Numbered from the stretch's first letter, positions 49,260 to 61,713 are shown. The stretch: 64,000 bases of DNA from Pelodera strongyloides (GCA_036852015.1 JAANDG010000384.1:62001-126000), one strand, 5' to 3'. The notes: generated by a model from the sequence alone, not told the origin. Made by a program: numbers and translations.

Positions 49260-49346
49260 TTTGCGCGCAGTGCAGCAACGCATTTGCGCGGACGCGCTCC
49301 TGCAATTCGGCGTCCGCGCAAATGCATTGCTGCGCTGCGCGTCCGA
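49260..49346. repeat. GC-rich perfect-stem hairpin
   Basis: Arms 49272-49294 and 49311-49333 are 23-bp inverted repeats with one mismatch and a 16-base loop. The core is CATTTGCGCGGACG. It is CpG-rich in an AT-rich context. Confidence 0.9.
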
Positions 49347-49559
49347 GGTTCAGAGTAGGCATCTTACAATTACGTACACTAAGCTGCTGCAGAATGTTAG
49401 CGTAGTTTGACCTTTTGTATAAAGTCCTTTGCTCCCTGTTATATGTATATGTGTTTAATCTTACACTCTCATTTGGCCAATGTAATAAAAACAAGTGAAC
49501 GAACGGGTTGAAACCATAACAGGGTGATCCCGAAATAAATAATGGCTTTTTTTTACAAA

Positions 49560-50010
49560 TTAGCTCCGCAGATGGGTCACATTCCTCTCCCATATTTGTT
49601 TCATTTTTCAAGGCGAACATCTGCTCGCTTGAACTTTCAGCTTTATCAATCTTCAGTCTAAATTTCATCAAAATCTCCTTGAGGTTCCATTTATTTTCGA
49701 GAGTATTCATTAAAAAAGAGTGTAAGCTCAAAGGTGAGGCAATAGCAGACGATCCAGTACCCTATGTTCATTCTAATTCCTACTTTATAATTTTATTCCC
49801 AACTCATCACACTTTTTGTTCAACAATTCTACATTGTCGGTCTCAAGTATTCTGTTTGTTGTCTTGGCACAATTCATGGTTTGACGTGCAGCTTGAGAAT
49901 CGAATTGGTGTGAATTAATAAACTGAGAAGGTTTAATCAAAGATATGGGGTTAATAATATAGAAATGGCTGACCTCCAGGAATTGCTCCATAAATTGCTG
50001 CGTTCGTAGA
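49560..50010 (-). CDS. putative coiled-coil exons, partial gene
   Basis: Minus-strand pieces join in phase. One ends QFMEQFLE at 49974. A second is 49813-49922, after CCTTCTCAG, reading QTMNCAKTTNRILETDNVEL. A third starts at 49726, after TTTGAG, reading NTLENKWNLKEILMKFRLK and on to about 49570. The joined product would be charged and helical, with heptad-like spacing. The frame of the last piece stays open to 49198 through a GC-rich hairpin, which I take as chance. No start exon or domain was found. Confidence 0.3.
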
Positions 50011-50796
50011 ATTTTCTACCCGGGCCGCTATACGATGGCACTTTTTTGGCCGTTACCATATCCCCCGAATGTTAATATTTCATTGAATCCGTCGTTGATG
50101 TCTTCGCTCCTCTAGATTTTATCAAGATTGAATATTTGCATTATTGATCTGAATGAAAATTGTAATCCTGTGCCTGTCTCATTTTTGTTTTCATAAGTTG
50201 TTCACGTGAAAGTTGTAAAAATATCTGATTACTTGCAATTAGTTAGCAACAAAACAATCTCCCATTGTGGTCATTAGTTAGCTTGGTTCGTAGGCCGTTA
50301 GTACGCACTAGAGACCTAAATGTCCACATCAATTAGATTGCGTGTAGAAGTGTGCTTGAGCGACAAGACTCCTACAACGCGCGAGCAATATGAAACTCAC
50401 ATCGGGGAAACATGTAGCAAAACAAGAATAACTATCTAGTCTAGTGTAATCTATACGACACATGAAAATAATAATGAATCAGGGCAATATTTGTTACGCA
50501 AACTGTTTTGCTCTTTGCTTAAAGACCACTATCGTCTTGACCTTTTCTGCTCACTTTATGCTCCATTTCGCTCTCTCGTGCTCTGTTTATCACTTGATTC
50601 TTTCTATTTACAATCATTTGCAGGAGTACGTTTTCTAATGATGTGAATGAAGGTGGTCACACAGGTCCTAGATTAGAGGTACGTTTGCATGATAATTATT
50701 AATTAGCTAGCTAATGATAGATTCGAATATAGAGTTGCTATGGCTTGACAATGAGCAAACATGGTACTTCTTTCAGAAGTCAAGTCTTTCGTCGTG

Positions 50797-53700
50797 ATGC
50801 CACCTCTTGCCGGTTTTTTATGCTCAATACTACTCAGTTTATTTGGACAATCTTTTGGATTCGATGTAAGTGCTCATTGATAATATCTTTACAAATAATT
50901 GGCCATATAATATCACTGGAGGAAGCAAATTCAAAATCTCGCCGCACTCAACATTTTGGTTTTTTTTTAAAGTTCTTACTTCCTATGTTTTAGAAAAGAC
51001 AAAAAAATTCCATGGAACGGATCATAACTTGGACATGTAAGGAACTTAATTCAGTTCGTATGATTCAGAATGACACAATATTTCCGACACAACGGTACAC
51101 TCGGGCTTCGGCTGCGGTCTGGGGCGAACCGACACCGGACTATTCGTTGCTAACACTCAAACAAGAACCACACCGGCTGCTTAGAACACTTGTCTTTCTC
51201 GATAATAAAATTGTGAGTATTTTGGTTGAGATATTGGCAAAGACGTAGCGAGCACACGTAAATGTCAGTTTTGCTTTTGTACATGCAGGTATAACTGAAT
51301 CCTTCCATCTTTTAGGATGTCAAAGCTAAGGTCCGGAAATAATCCAAAACTTATTTTAGACCAAATATTACGGGTTCGATTTGGATGAGGTTCGAAACAA
51401 GGTCCTTGAGTTGCTTCAAGAAGCCAATACAGTAAGTTCTAGCTATGACAATTTTGGATCATATCTGTGATCAGGGTGAAAGATATTCTAGTTTATTCCA
51501 TCATTAAATTTTCACTTGCGCGATAAATTTTTTATGTTCGTAATAAATTGTTATGTTAGCATTACCTTACCTTACCTTGAGGACCGATACATAGGTAAGG
51601 TAAGAAAGCTAGCATTATGTATATAAAAAATGTTTTAGTATTTCGTTCAATTCCGGCTGGGCCTCACCGCCGTGGACATTTTACAAACGGATCGAGGGGA
51701 TCTCAGCCTCTACTCGTTTCAGGAATACAGGAATCAAAGGTATCGAAAGAAATATACAAGCACAGTTTGTGGTTTTACTTGCTTCACTACTATACACGCG
51801 AGCAGTTTTTTTTTGCGTCAAAACAACGTCCCGGTTAGTAGTGAAATAACGCCCAATACAATGTTCGCGCTTTGCACCGACAAGTAAATACACCATAAGC
51901 TCCCAAGATAATAATAATTTATTACGCACATGATAATTATCGATTACTTATATGCCGTTTTAGGCTACACAAACTACCAGTCCATGACTTCGCCGTTCTT
52001 CTGTCATTTAAATATGCCGGCGGTTTGGCGTTCGTTAGCGGAATGTGCTCGCCACAAAGCGTGATGTTATGTGGGGTTCGTTTTATTATGATTTACTCGT
52101 AGCATTATGTGCTGAATTCCTAAATAATTCATTTTTTTCCTGTTTATTCTGATTGTGTAGAATGATATGTACTATCGAACAGTTGGGGTAAATATTTATC
52201 TCGTTTAGTTTTACCCACAAAACCCGTCAGCAATGGGTAGCATATTCTTCCACGAAGTTGCTCATTTGATGGGCGTTCCACACAAGGATCCAAATTCAAC
52301 TCTCAAGGTAAGCCTTTTTTAACTGTAAATGACTTTGTTTGTTGAAAATGTGTTGTATATGTTCGATTTTGTTCCACGGTACATGCCAATATGTAATTTT
52401 TGTATATTAAAGACCAATTTTTATTTCAACAAATGACTTATTTACTAAATATGTGCGTTCAGGTACAACACTGCACGTGCAAGCCAGTGAAAGACAATGT
52501 TGACGAACCGTGCTTGAGAATTCCGTGAGTTTTATTGTTCACGTTTCATTTTATACAATGAACCATTCCTGGTTTTTTTTCAGCGACTATTACAAGCCAA
52601 TGTTACATAACTCCCTTAAAATCCCGAAGATGTTTTCGTCCCCGCGTTTACATGAAGTAGCCACACTCTTCGAGCTGACCGCTACCAGAAATATCCTGAA
52701 ATACATATTAGTACCGTACGGTCCCGAGACCGAGATCTATTTGCTCAATCATTTTTGACGCGGGCCTCTTTCACCAAAATCTTATGTATTACAATGAACC
52801 AAAAAAGGGACCAGTCACCGAATGAAGAGTGTTTACTCTGCGTGGTTAGAAGTGTGGAGAAGTATTACTGATGGGTCCTTAGGAAACCACAAAAAAGGGT
52901 TGAATTGAACCCACCTAACTATTCCGAACTCTGAACATATTTGGCTTTATTTCACTTCACAATCTGTGTTGTTCTGCAGTCGCTTTCTATAAGCAACTTA
53001 TTACTTATAAGAAAGGATGCGCCGCCGTAAGCTCTACGTCGTTACGAGAAATGCAACAGTCAGGTATACTGTAGTAGCGGTATCCATAATTTGCAATGTA
53101 TAGGTATTGAAATGTTACAAGTTCTGACTGCAATGCTTTCAGTGGATTCGACCATGACTGTACTGCCCAGCAATTGGCAAATATCATTTACAAGAACCGA
53201 TGCCTGAAAGTGGGCACCGAAGCCGAACAAGCAGTAGGGATCTGTGGAAATGGAGTGGTGTGTTTAAGCCTATGTATATTCCACTGTTGTCCGTTTCCCC
53301 ATTTTCATATAGTTCCTGATAACGTAAATGTCTCATGTTGTACGGTTGTATTGTTTTTCGAGACGGATACTCTCCTAAGGTTTTCTGTTACTTAAACATT
53401 TAGGTAGAAGACGGAGAACAATGCGATTGCGGTCTAGCAGCACAATGTGGAACATTCTCGAACTGCAATTTCCACAACTGTGAATACAAGGTTCATCCCG
53501 CATGGCTGGTAGGTTCATTGAAAACGTTGCAATTTTACTCCGTATCTAAGCAAACGGTACTGGTAACCCACTCTTCACTCCTCCTTTCTTCACCATGCAT
53601 CTATGATCTGTGCACCTCATGGTTACTTTGATTCTGTTATCTGACCGTTGTTTTCCATTAATTATTACACAGTAATCATCCCGAATGACTTTTCTGAGAA

Positions 53701-56051
53701 CACTGATGGCTAGTAAAAAATGCTTGACTGACGACGCTAAGTATATTTGAAGCAAACATAGCTTGAAACAACAACATAGCTGTTTCTCGTGAGAATCCAA
53801 ACCCACCGCATTTTCTGCCGGTTTGCTGGAAGCCGATTATGCATATTGAGCACACGTTGTGGCCAGCGAGGTGTTTGTTCAGCATTTATTTAGTTTGAAT
53901 TTTATTCACTCGCCTTTCTTTCTGAATTAATAGCGTCATCACGCCGCAATTTTGTTAGTTTAAAAAATTTCATTAAACAAGTGAATCGGATCAAGGAAAC
54001 GCTCGTGTAAGTAGCTAATGGTAATATGCCCTTTTAAAATGTAGTTGCACGAGTAAACGTGAGCGTGCACAATATACTTACTTGAGCTGTCCAAAGAAAA
54101 GACTTAAATACGTTCCTTGGAACCTTTTTCACGTACTAAGCGGAGAACACACAAACGAGTGTGTCCGTTAGCCAAGGGGCAGTGGCATTTTTACACCGCG
54201 CCGTTCTAGTGACACTGAACTCCAGCCATACTGCATTTACTGCCTCTTTTTCACTCTGATGACCTTTTGCATATGTTCATTGTTAAGGAACTAGGGCATA
54301 CCAGAAGTTCAGCATACCTTCTCTCGCTTACTTCCTGGTGCCGGATAGAAATACGATCCTGGTTTTTTTTTAGTGTTGTCATCTCTGCTTTCCAGAAAAA
54401 TCTAGCAATCGCTGATTTCTCACCTTTTTCTGTTCCTGCCTGGTTGATGGATTGGGTTTACCGAAAATATTTGCCAGATCGTTGCCATTTGTCATCAGGA
54501 GCTATATTTTGTATTGATTGATTGTAATGTGCCATGAATACGCCACTAAGTATTCCTCGAAGTGAACTAACCCTGGTTTTTATTTGTTATGGAACCTAAA
54601 TTACAGCATAATATTATCATTTACAATTTGCTACTATCATTTACAGTTTTATGATACGAACCGAGAAACGGTTGTGAGCAACTCGCCGAGCTGCCTTCAG
54701 TGATCTGATATAAACCTCATTTCAGTACATGTTCGCTTTTTTGATCTCCACAGTGTGTCTTCTAATTCTCCTGTTCTATGCGTATCGTCGGGTAAGTTAA
54801 ACAATTTGTTTTTGTTGCGTCTTTGATTTATTGAATATTTATACATCTTCTTCTCCCATGACGATATTGTTATAATAACCGACAATTATTTTAGGGACTA
54901 TTTGAGTGGGTTCGTAAAAGTACTGCTAACGAAAGGCCCCTCTACAAGTCAAACCTCGCACATTCTGGATCATTCAAACACTACACAAGCAGTCCATTTC
55001 ATGCGAAGAAGAACTTCCCAGCGAGCCAGGTATCGCCTATTTTTAATTTTACTTTTAATTCACTTAAAATTTAATGAATATTTTTGGTTTGTGCTTTTTT
55101 TATTGTTACTATTCTCGGTATTAGCATGCCTGAAAGTGGGGACATCACGTGTATAAAAATCTCAGCTTGCGATTACAGGTTTCTCCGGGCTCAGTTGTCG
55201 TACTCCTTGATGGACATCCGACATCAGCAATGACTCCAGGATCCACAGGAACCATTCAAAGACCGAAACTACCCCCGCCACCTCCACCACCGAAGATTGT
55301 GTAAGCAGACTAATTCTGTTTGTATAACTCGTCTAGCGAAGTATTGGTACTGATCAATATCTTATTGCTAGCTAACAAAACAATGAACTGATTGACTGCG
55401 TAGTGCTTGGTAGAGAGTATAGCTCACTTTAAATGCATTCCTTTTGTTCCTTCTTCCTTAGGTTGCTTCATTGTTTTCCTTCACAAAGTTTCTCGTAGTT
55501 GCAGGAAGGGCAATAATGCGGATTTATTGCCTCCTTACCATACGGCGTTAAGCAACTATTTTTTTTAGCGCAAAATCGACAATCAGTGTGCAGATGCCGG
55601 CACATGTGTATGAGGTGCCAACGTCAAGAATGGGCATCCCGGGCCAAGAACCCTCTGCAGACAGCCTGAGCTGGAAATTTGATGACTTCGATTCAGGTTT
55701 GCATTTCTTGCTCAATCCGAAGTGTTTCATCATTAACATATATTTTGTACTGTGATGTATTCGAGACTATATGCCCGTTAATACATATTCTCCGGGATTT
55801 TATTCTGATTACTGCATTCGCTAGCTTTGTTCTTCCTCCTTTAAATACATCGAACTAATTTTTTTGCAGGCGACGAAGGTTCCCTGCCAGGTTCATACGA
55901 AGGAAGGCCTGGTGTACCCACTCTACCCGCGTATCCAGCGAGAGTTCCAATTAATAGGGTTACGGTTCAATTTCGTGGTTCCGATCACACAATGAGTACT
56001 GAATGTCCAAGCAGCTCAGCCAGTGATAGTTCTCTAATCAAAGCCACGTAG
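50797..56051 (+). CDS. membrane-anchored ADAM metalloprotease, compact form
   Basis: Zinc endopeptidase expected to shed cell-surface proteins. Exons: 50797-50865, 50994-51212, 51360-51431, 51639-51739, 51964-52075, 52161-52187, 52209-52307, 52463-52524, 53143-53257, 53404-53508, 54726-54791, 54895-55029, 55179-55300, 55569-55696, 55870-56051. They total 537 aa, all in phase. Signal peptide MPPLAGFLCSILLSLFGQS, then a short prodomain region. The reprolysin-like catalytic domain carries HEVAHLMGVPH (215-225) and the downstream GFDHDCTAQQLANI. A partial disintegrin domain (GICGNGVVEDGEQCDCG) ends early. TM helix at about 328-347 (FAFLISTVCLLILLFYAY). The 188-residue cytoplasmic tail has the SH3-ligand-like PKLPPPPPPK. 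No Cys-rich or EGF region was found; exons could hide in the 1.2-kb intron 10. A possible cassette exon lies at 52584-52715. The ATG follows TTCTTTCAG by 20 bp. Confidence 0.85.
51566..51604. repeat. 12-bp inverted repeat in ADAM intron
   Basis: CTTACCTTACCT and AGGTAAGGTAAG are perfect inverted copies separated by 15 bases. Each arm carries tandem GGTAAG donor-like motifs on one strand. Confidence 0.9.
52584..52715 (+). CDS. possible in-frame cassette or alternative last exon of the ADAM gene
   Basis: Begins after TTTTTTTTCAG and reads DYYKPMLHNSLKIPKMFSSP and on to KYILVP. It starts with the base that completes a CC_ codon and can end CC|GTACGG, so it fits between exons 52463-52524 and 53143-53257 without changing frame, adding 44 residues. 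If its weak donor is not used it runs to TGA at 52756-52758, giving a soluble enzyme without disintegrin or TM parts. The direct join without it gives the normal ADAM spacing, so I treat it as optional. Confidence 0.45.
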
Positions 56052-56302
56052 TCCGTATTTAATTAGAAGTTTGTTCAACATCATCGAGTTCAAAAAATTC
56101 GCATGGCTACTATATGATATTTTCAATATTTATTTGATTACTAACTAAGACCGAGTTGCCAGTAGGCTAGAGTGTCTCACTAGCGGAGTGCAATCGTGAG
56201 GTCATTTTTACCGTTTCCATGTGTAAGGAGCAACGTCGTGATATTTCGTTTGAGAACCCCACATTAAACCACTTATTACATGTAATTTGTATTGCTCTAC
56301 GT

Positions 56303-56732
56303 TAAAGGGAGAGGCCCACGAGAAAAAAGTTGTTCTTACTTTGCTTGAACAGAATGTCCGGAATTTCAGAAATATTACCGTGAAAACCGCATTTCTTTAC
56401 GCCAAACAGTTCGACCAGATACCGTAGTCAGAAGGGTTAAAATACGTTTTTACGGTTTACGTCCATCCATTAGCATTCTTTCTCTACATAATGATTTTTA
56501 AGCGAATGAAGAACATTCCTACCATTATAGCAACAAGTTTCCAATGCTTTAATACCCGAAAAGAGCAAAAATTGATTCTGACTACGGTACATGACCGAAC
56601 AGTTTGCCGGGGAATAACACTGCGAGTTCTAGGCGTAAAAAAATGCGGTTTTCACCGTAATATTTCTGAAATTCCGGACATTCTGGGCAAGTAAATTGGG
56701 GAAAACTTTTTTCTCGTGGGCCTCTACCTTTA
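56303..56732. mobile_element. hairpin MITE copy 2, complete
   Basis: About 430 bp, almost wholly an inverted repeat. Both ends read TAAAGG(G/T)AGAGGCCCACGAG inward. The inner arm has CCGGAATTTCAGAAATATTAC in both copies of the arm (one strand each). It is non-coding and related to 15971-16339. A clear target duplication is not visible. Confidence 0.85.
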
Positions 56733-59036
56733 CCTAAGCAAAGAATAAGGTGCAAGTCTTATGCCGAAGATTTTTTGTGACACCGTTTGTTTTTCGAACA
56801 CGCCTCTTTATATGTATCTTTCCATCACTGTTTGTTTAAGAGTATAAATTAGTTTTAAAATTTTCTTTAACAACATTTTTTCTATTTTTATCTGTCATAT
56901 TCCTTTATGCATACTTGTCTATTTAGATATGATTTATGATTTCAAAATAGTCATTCTGTTTCGAATTGGGTATACTTATGGCAAAATCGCTGTCATACGA
57001 ACAATGTTGATCTAGTGAAACCCCTTTTGGATTTTTTATTACTTTTTGTTTTGGGAGTGATTTTGCCATGCACATGTACGAGGTCTCAACATCTTATGAA
57101 TTCATTACAGTCCTTCAAAAATTACTTTTGTTGTTGTTATTATTTGCTTTCAGCACTATTCCGTTCAGTTAACTAACTGCCGATATGCACAGAATGATTC
57201 CGACGTTACTATGTAACATTTTTTTCTTAAAGTGAAATGTTTCTTTTAATAAATATGTTTACTATTCAAGAACGCCCTTTATTCATGGGAGCTTTAATAC
57301 ATTATTGGGAATACAGTACCCCCAATACAGTACTCCATTCATTCGATACAGTACTCCATTTATTCACGGGAGATTCAATACAGTATTCGGAACTACTGTT
57401 TTGCTACACCGAGTTCCATTTGGCAAACTACGTGGTGTCTTCAGTATAGGAAGGAGGTATCCCCATGTTTCCCTTTAATTCTGTACCGGGAATCTCTGCA
57501 CCCCTAACAAGACAAAATTATTAGAACCATCTTTATTTAATAATCTATAAATGAAAAACAAAGAATAGAAAATAAAAATCAAAATCAAAATGCGCATTCT
57601 TATGGAGATGAAAATTGAATAATTCAAAAACGATATCGCTTATCAATAAAAATGGCAAGATTATCTTCGAGTAGAAATAGTCGATGATCTGAATGTGAGT
57701 AAGTAAAAAGTGTTGCGAAATGCAAATAAGCAGAAAATAAGACCGGGTTAATCCTTTTAAAGCTACGTACGCAAACACTAGACGAACTGGTGGGCTTGGT
57801 TTGCGGTGTGACAAAAAAATGCCAAACCCGACCCTTTGCAATTTCAGCTGGATTGTTTCAGGAGGCAAGAAAATGTTTGCAGCTCTGCAGCTATGAGTAT
57901 TCCATGATCCTAGGATTAAGTATACTTTTTCTGTAGCCTATCCCTTTTTTATCCCATTTTTATTATCCTATTTTCGCGATTAATCGTCAGAATACCAAAC
58001 AAATCCAGTATAAAAAAAATCAGCAGTCAAACACTAAACAACCAATTTGTGAGTATAATAGTTGTGAATATAACGCAAAAAAATACTATTTAACCATTAT
58101 ATTAACAAGATTTAAAAGGACTAGTAAGATACAACACAGACAATCACAAGAATGAAATTAAAGAACAGTATTGCCAATATACACAGACAAATCTGAGATC
58201 CATTAGTGGAACACTGAAATATAATGGGGAATTATTATACATTGAAAATATACTTCTACATATGCATACTAATTTGTGATTAGTTTTGAAAGTGACTGTA
58301 GAAGTCAAAAGCTGTAAAAAAAACTATAGCGTATATAATTTGTGAAGGTAACGACACTGTGTGTTGTACCGTAAACGGAATTGGAAGCTTTAATTCTGCC
58401 AAGGAAAGCAAGTTTCGGGTAAATAGTAGGGGTATCTTGTTCACTACTGATTGGAAATGTAATCGAATGTCAATCCTCAGATCTTTCCTTACAGTTCGTC
58501 TATCTTATTGTGTTTAAGTAAGCTTTACTCATCAGTGCTTTTTCGGGTGAAAAAAAATCAAGAAATCACATGCGTACAACGTGTCGAACCACAGAAAAAA
58601 AACCAGCAAAGCGCCTTTAGAGGCAGGCTCTACACGACATCTGTTGAGTTTCTTAGAACTGACTCTATTAAAGTGTGCCCACAGAAATACAACATATGTA
58701 CGTTTCTAGAAGCTACGAAATATGGTAATTATGCGACGATCTGGAAACACGGTAAAAAAAAACTGAATTATGTCGGCTGCTGATGTTTTGGGACTGTAAC
58801 CGTATATTGGCCGAGAAGCCACGTTTCCTCAATATCTTCTTTTAAGAAACGTTTAGAATTGTGTGGTAAAGGCGCGATTCGTTGTTTTCAAAACCGAATC
58901 CCGGAAAGCCCTTGACGATCTGAAAACAGTATTCCATTAAAAAAATTTCACAAGGGAAAATCAGTAAGTTCGATATTTTACGAACGTAGTTTTTGTAGGA
59001 AATCCGCATCAAAATAATCCGAAATAAGCCACACGA
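56733..59036. other. gene-poor stretch with short repeats
   Basis: Around 57283-57395 an imperfect repeat of TTCA(T/C)GGGAG...AATACAGTA units occurs, with three ATACAGTACTCC-like copies. Frames at 57545-57868 (-) and 58508-58783 (+) have no splice context. Nothing else is recognised. Confidence 0.4.
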
Positions 59037-60566
59037 TCAACTTGCCTTCGCCACCTCGTGAGCTATGTTGAAATCGATCGATGCCAGCATATCATCAGGA
59101 TTAGTGACTGCATCCTCATCATTCACAGGAATATCGGCAAAATCATCCGCCGGGCAGCAACTGGAAGTAATCATTGTTTGGTACATTATTCCAACGACCT
59201 AGTGACAGCTAGGTTGGGCTCCAAAACAAAAAGTTACTACAGAACAGCTCCAAGCTCACACAGTAACTCGGCAAAGAAACACGGATGCATTCCAGTGATA
59301 ATAACAATTCAATTTGTTTCGTCCTTTGACAGAACACTCATGTTTTGTGAAACACAGTGTATCTACGATATCGATATTGTGTCTTATGGTTAGGCAAACG
59401 TTCGCAATGTGATACGTGCGATGAATGAACAAACTATACCTCGGACTTGCTTCACATGAGGGTGGCGAATTTGCGGAGCTCGCCGGACTAGCACCAGTGC
59501 TGGAGATTGCTCCTGCATGTTTCTCCTTGATGCCCATCACTCTACGCAATTCTCTTTGCATATTCTCCAACTGTTCTCTTCTCTTTCTCTGGTCGTCCGA
59601 CTCTCCCATATGTGTCACATGGCCAATTGGTCTCTGCATGGAATGCACTAGACCCGGATAGGGTGGAGGCATCACAATACGGCCATTCATTCCAACATTA
59701 GCATTGTTCATTGAGGTGTTGATTGACATTGGATGCATCTGTTGGTTCATGTTCATTCCTTGACTGGGCACGTATTGCACTGGCGTATTCATATAAGGGG
59801 AACTAGTAGGTTCGACAACGTAGTGAGGACGGATGGAGTTCACTGAAATTAATAATAATAGAGAACGTGAAAGCAGAATTAGAGCCGTGAGGTAGTTAAG
59901 GGTTTGCCGTGACTTATTGTTATGGTTGTTCTTGGAAGCATTTATTTCCTTATTGCGCATAAGTTTTATGGGATACAAAAATATGTTTAATCTGTAATTC
60001 GTCTAAATTGCTTGAAGCTAAAAAAAAATGAATAGGATGTACCGTCAACTTCTCCGGTAGCCGCATTCTTCACTAATCTTGATTGAACTGTGTTACGTAG
60101 TTCCTGAACGTATTTATATTCTTAAAATATCAATGTTTATTTGGTTGACCATACAACTATGTAGAAGCTTCACAATTGGCTAATGTGACTGGATTGACAA
60201 GCCCCCTTGCCGAAATACAAAACTGCGTCATAGAAGTACATGTATTTCTTTTGTAGTCTTGGTGATCACGCGGACACGGCTTTTTTGTTTGGATACTATT
60301 TTAAGAGGTCATCATATTTATTCTGGGAACCATTCTAATCGGTTACCGTGGGAATCAGTAGTGCTGTGTGTTTTAGTTAACTAAGGTTAATTTATTATTA
60401 CAAGGTTAACAAAAGTCTAGAACTAACCCTTCGAACGTTGTCGTGTGTCGTTTCCTCCATTTGGTTAGGGCTAGTATTCATTCTAAAATATACATCCATA
60501 AGCAACCACCAAACAACTTCAGATTCCATTTAAGACACTTACATATATATATACATATGTATATAT

Positions 60567-60660
<94 letters not shown>

Positions 60661-61642
60661 TATACGTTTTGATATATCTGGTTATCAAAAAAAATCGGTG
60701 GCTTCTCCATGCTTCTGTCGTTCCCGAAATAGATTAAAATCCGGGATCGAAAATTAATCTTTAGCGCATTCTCTGTTCACAGAATGACCTATGCACTCAT
60801 GATTGTATCAATATATAATAATATTTTTTTTCCGGAAGAAATAAAGATATCTAACAATCTTGCTGATTTTTTTCTCCAAAATACGTGAGATTCTCTTGTT
60901 CGTATAAAAGGAGGAAATGGCAATCAAGCAAAAAGAAAAGATCAAAGAATGGAGGAACCATATACTACACGTACTTCGATGTTATGCTAGCTATGCTAAT
61001 GAACACATCCCTGTTTTTTTAGAGGTACAATTTTATAGTTGGAGGTTATACCTGTATTGTGTAGTGTTGAATTGCGGCACATCAGCATAAATGGAATTAT
61101 TAAAGGATTCATTGTTGACCATTGCGGACGGCATTGCATTCTGAAGCAGCATTTCATAAAAAATACCTTCACGTAATAACATGTAGAGGAAAATTTAGTC
61201 ATGTTTTTTTTTTGCTCGCACAGAATCATTTATATTTCTGAGAACAAAATTGCGTATCGAAACATCTGTCCCAAATTTGCTAATTCTTGTCATCACAATC
61301 GGTACAGGAAAATATTTCCAATCATTTAGAAGAATACACAAATGCGTTTTGCGCGCCATGGTTGTACTTTGATACGACTGAAGAAGGGATACGCGAGTGG
61401 GGGCAAAAAATACATGGAGACTAGAGTTTAGTTTAAAATGACTACGTAGTACCGGTGACAAAGAACCGCGCACCAAAATTCACTTGTCCATTTTTCAGTC
61501 AAAAATAAAATGAAGTATGGAAATCTCGAAGCAGTGAACTAAAGAAACGAACAAAACATGAGCCTACCACTGTGGGTCGGTTGAACTTCTTTGCAGTAGC
61601 ATTGGTATCGTCACCGAGTTTTCTCTTTGTTCCTTTTGGCAT
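59037..61642 (-). CDS. Met/Asn/Ser-rich, probably nuclear protein, incomplete model
   Basis: Exons seen: 61568-61642 (start [23 protein letters not shown] just after TTTTCAGGTC, a possible trans-splice acceptor), 61052-61140 ([20 protein letters not shown]), 60043-60103 ([20 protein letters not shown]), 59440-59842 and 59037-59160. The large exon is rich in Met, Asn, Gln and Pro ([20 protein letters not shown]). It then has a charged stretch ([20 protein letters not shown]) and a Ser-rich run. The last exon is acidic and ends [11 protein letters not shown]. The composition fits a transcriptional co-regulator, but I do not recognise the family. The last three exons join in phase, as do the first two. 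The join 61052 to 60043 does not, so at least one exon in the intervening 950 bp (which holds the AT repeat) is missing. Confidence 0.65.
60542..60663. repeat. (AT)n microsatellite
   Basis: About 120 bp of nearly pure AT dinucleotides with a few ATAC/ATAG interruptions, in an intron of the Met/Asn-rich protein gene. Confidence 0.97.
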
Positions 61643-61653
61643 GACCTGAAAAC

Positions 61654-61713
61654 GACCATACGTATACGAAAAAACGCTCAATTGACCATACGTATACGAA
61701 AAAACGCTCAATT
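61654..61713. repeat. 30-bp tandem duplication upstream of a start exon
   Basis: Two exact 30-bp units, each starting GACCATACGTATACG, lie 12 bp upstream of the first coding exon of the minus-strand gene, next to its acceptor. Confidence 0.95.

Noticed and set aside
49198..49570. Extension of the minus-strand coiled-coil frame to 49198
   Set aside because: It crosses the GC-rich hairpin, where all frames tend to be open. Only the part from about 49570 to 49726 looks coding.
60519..60710. Ile/Tyr repeat protein
   Set aside because: It is a translation of the (AT)n microsatellite.
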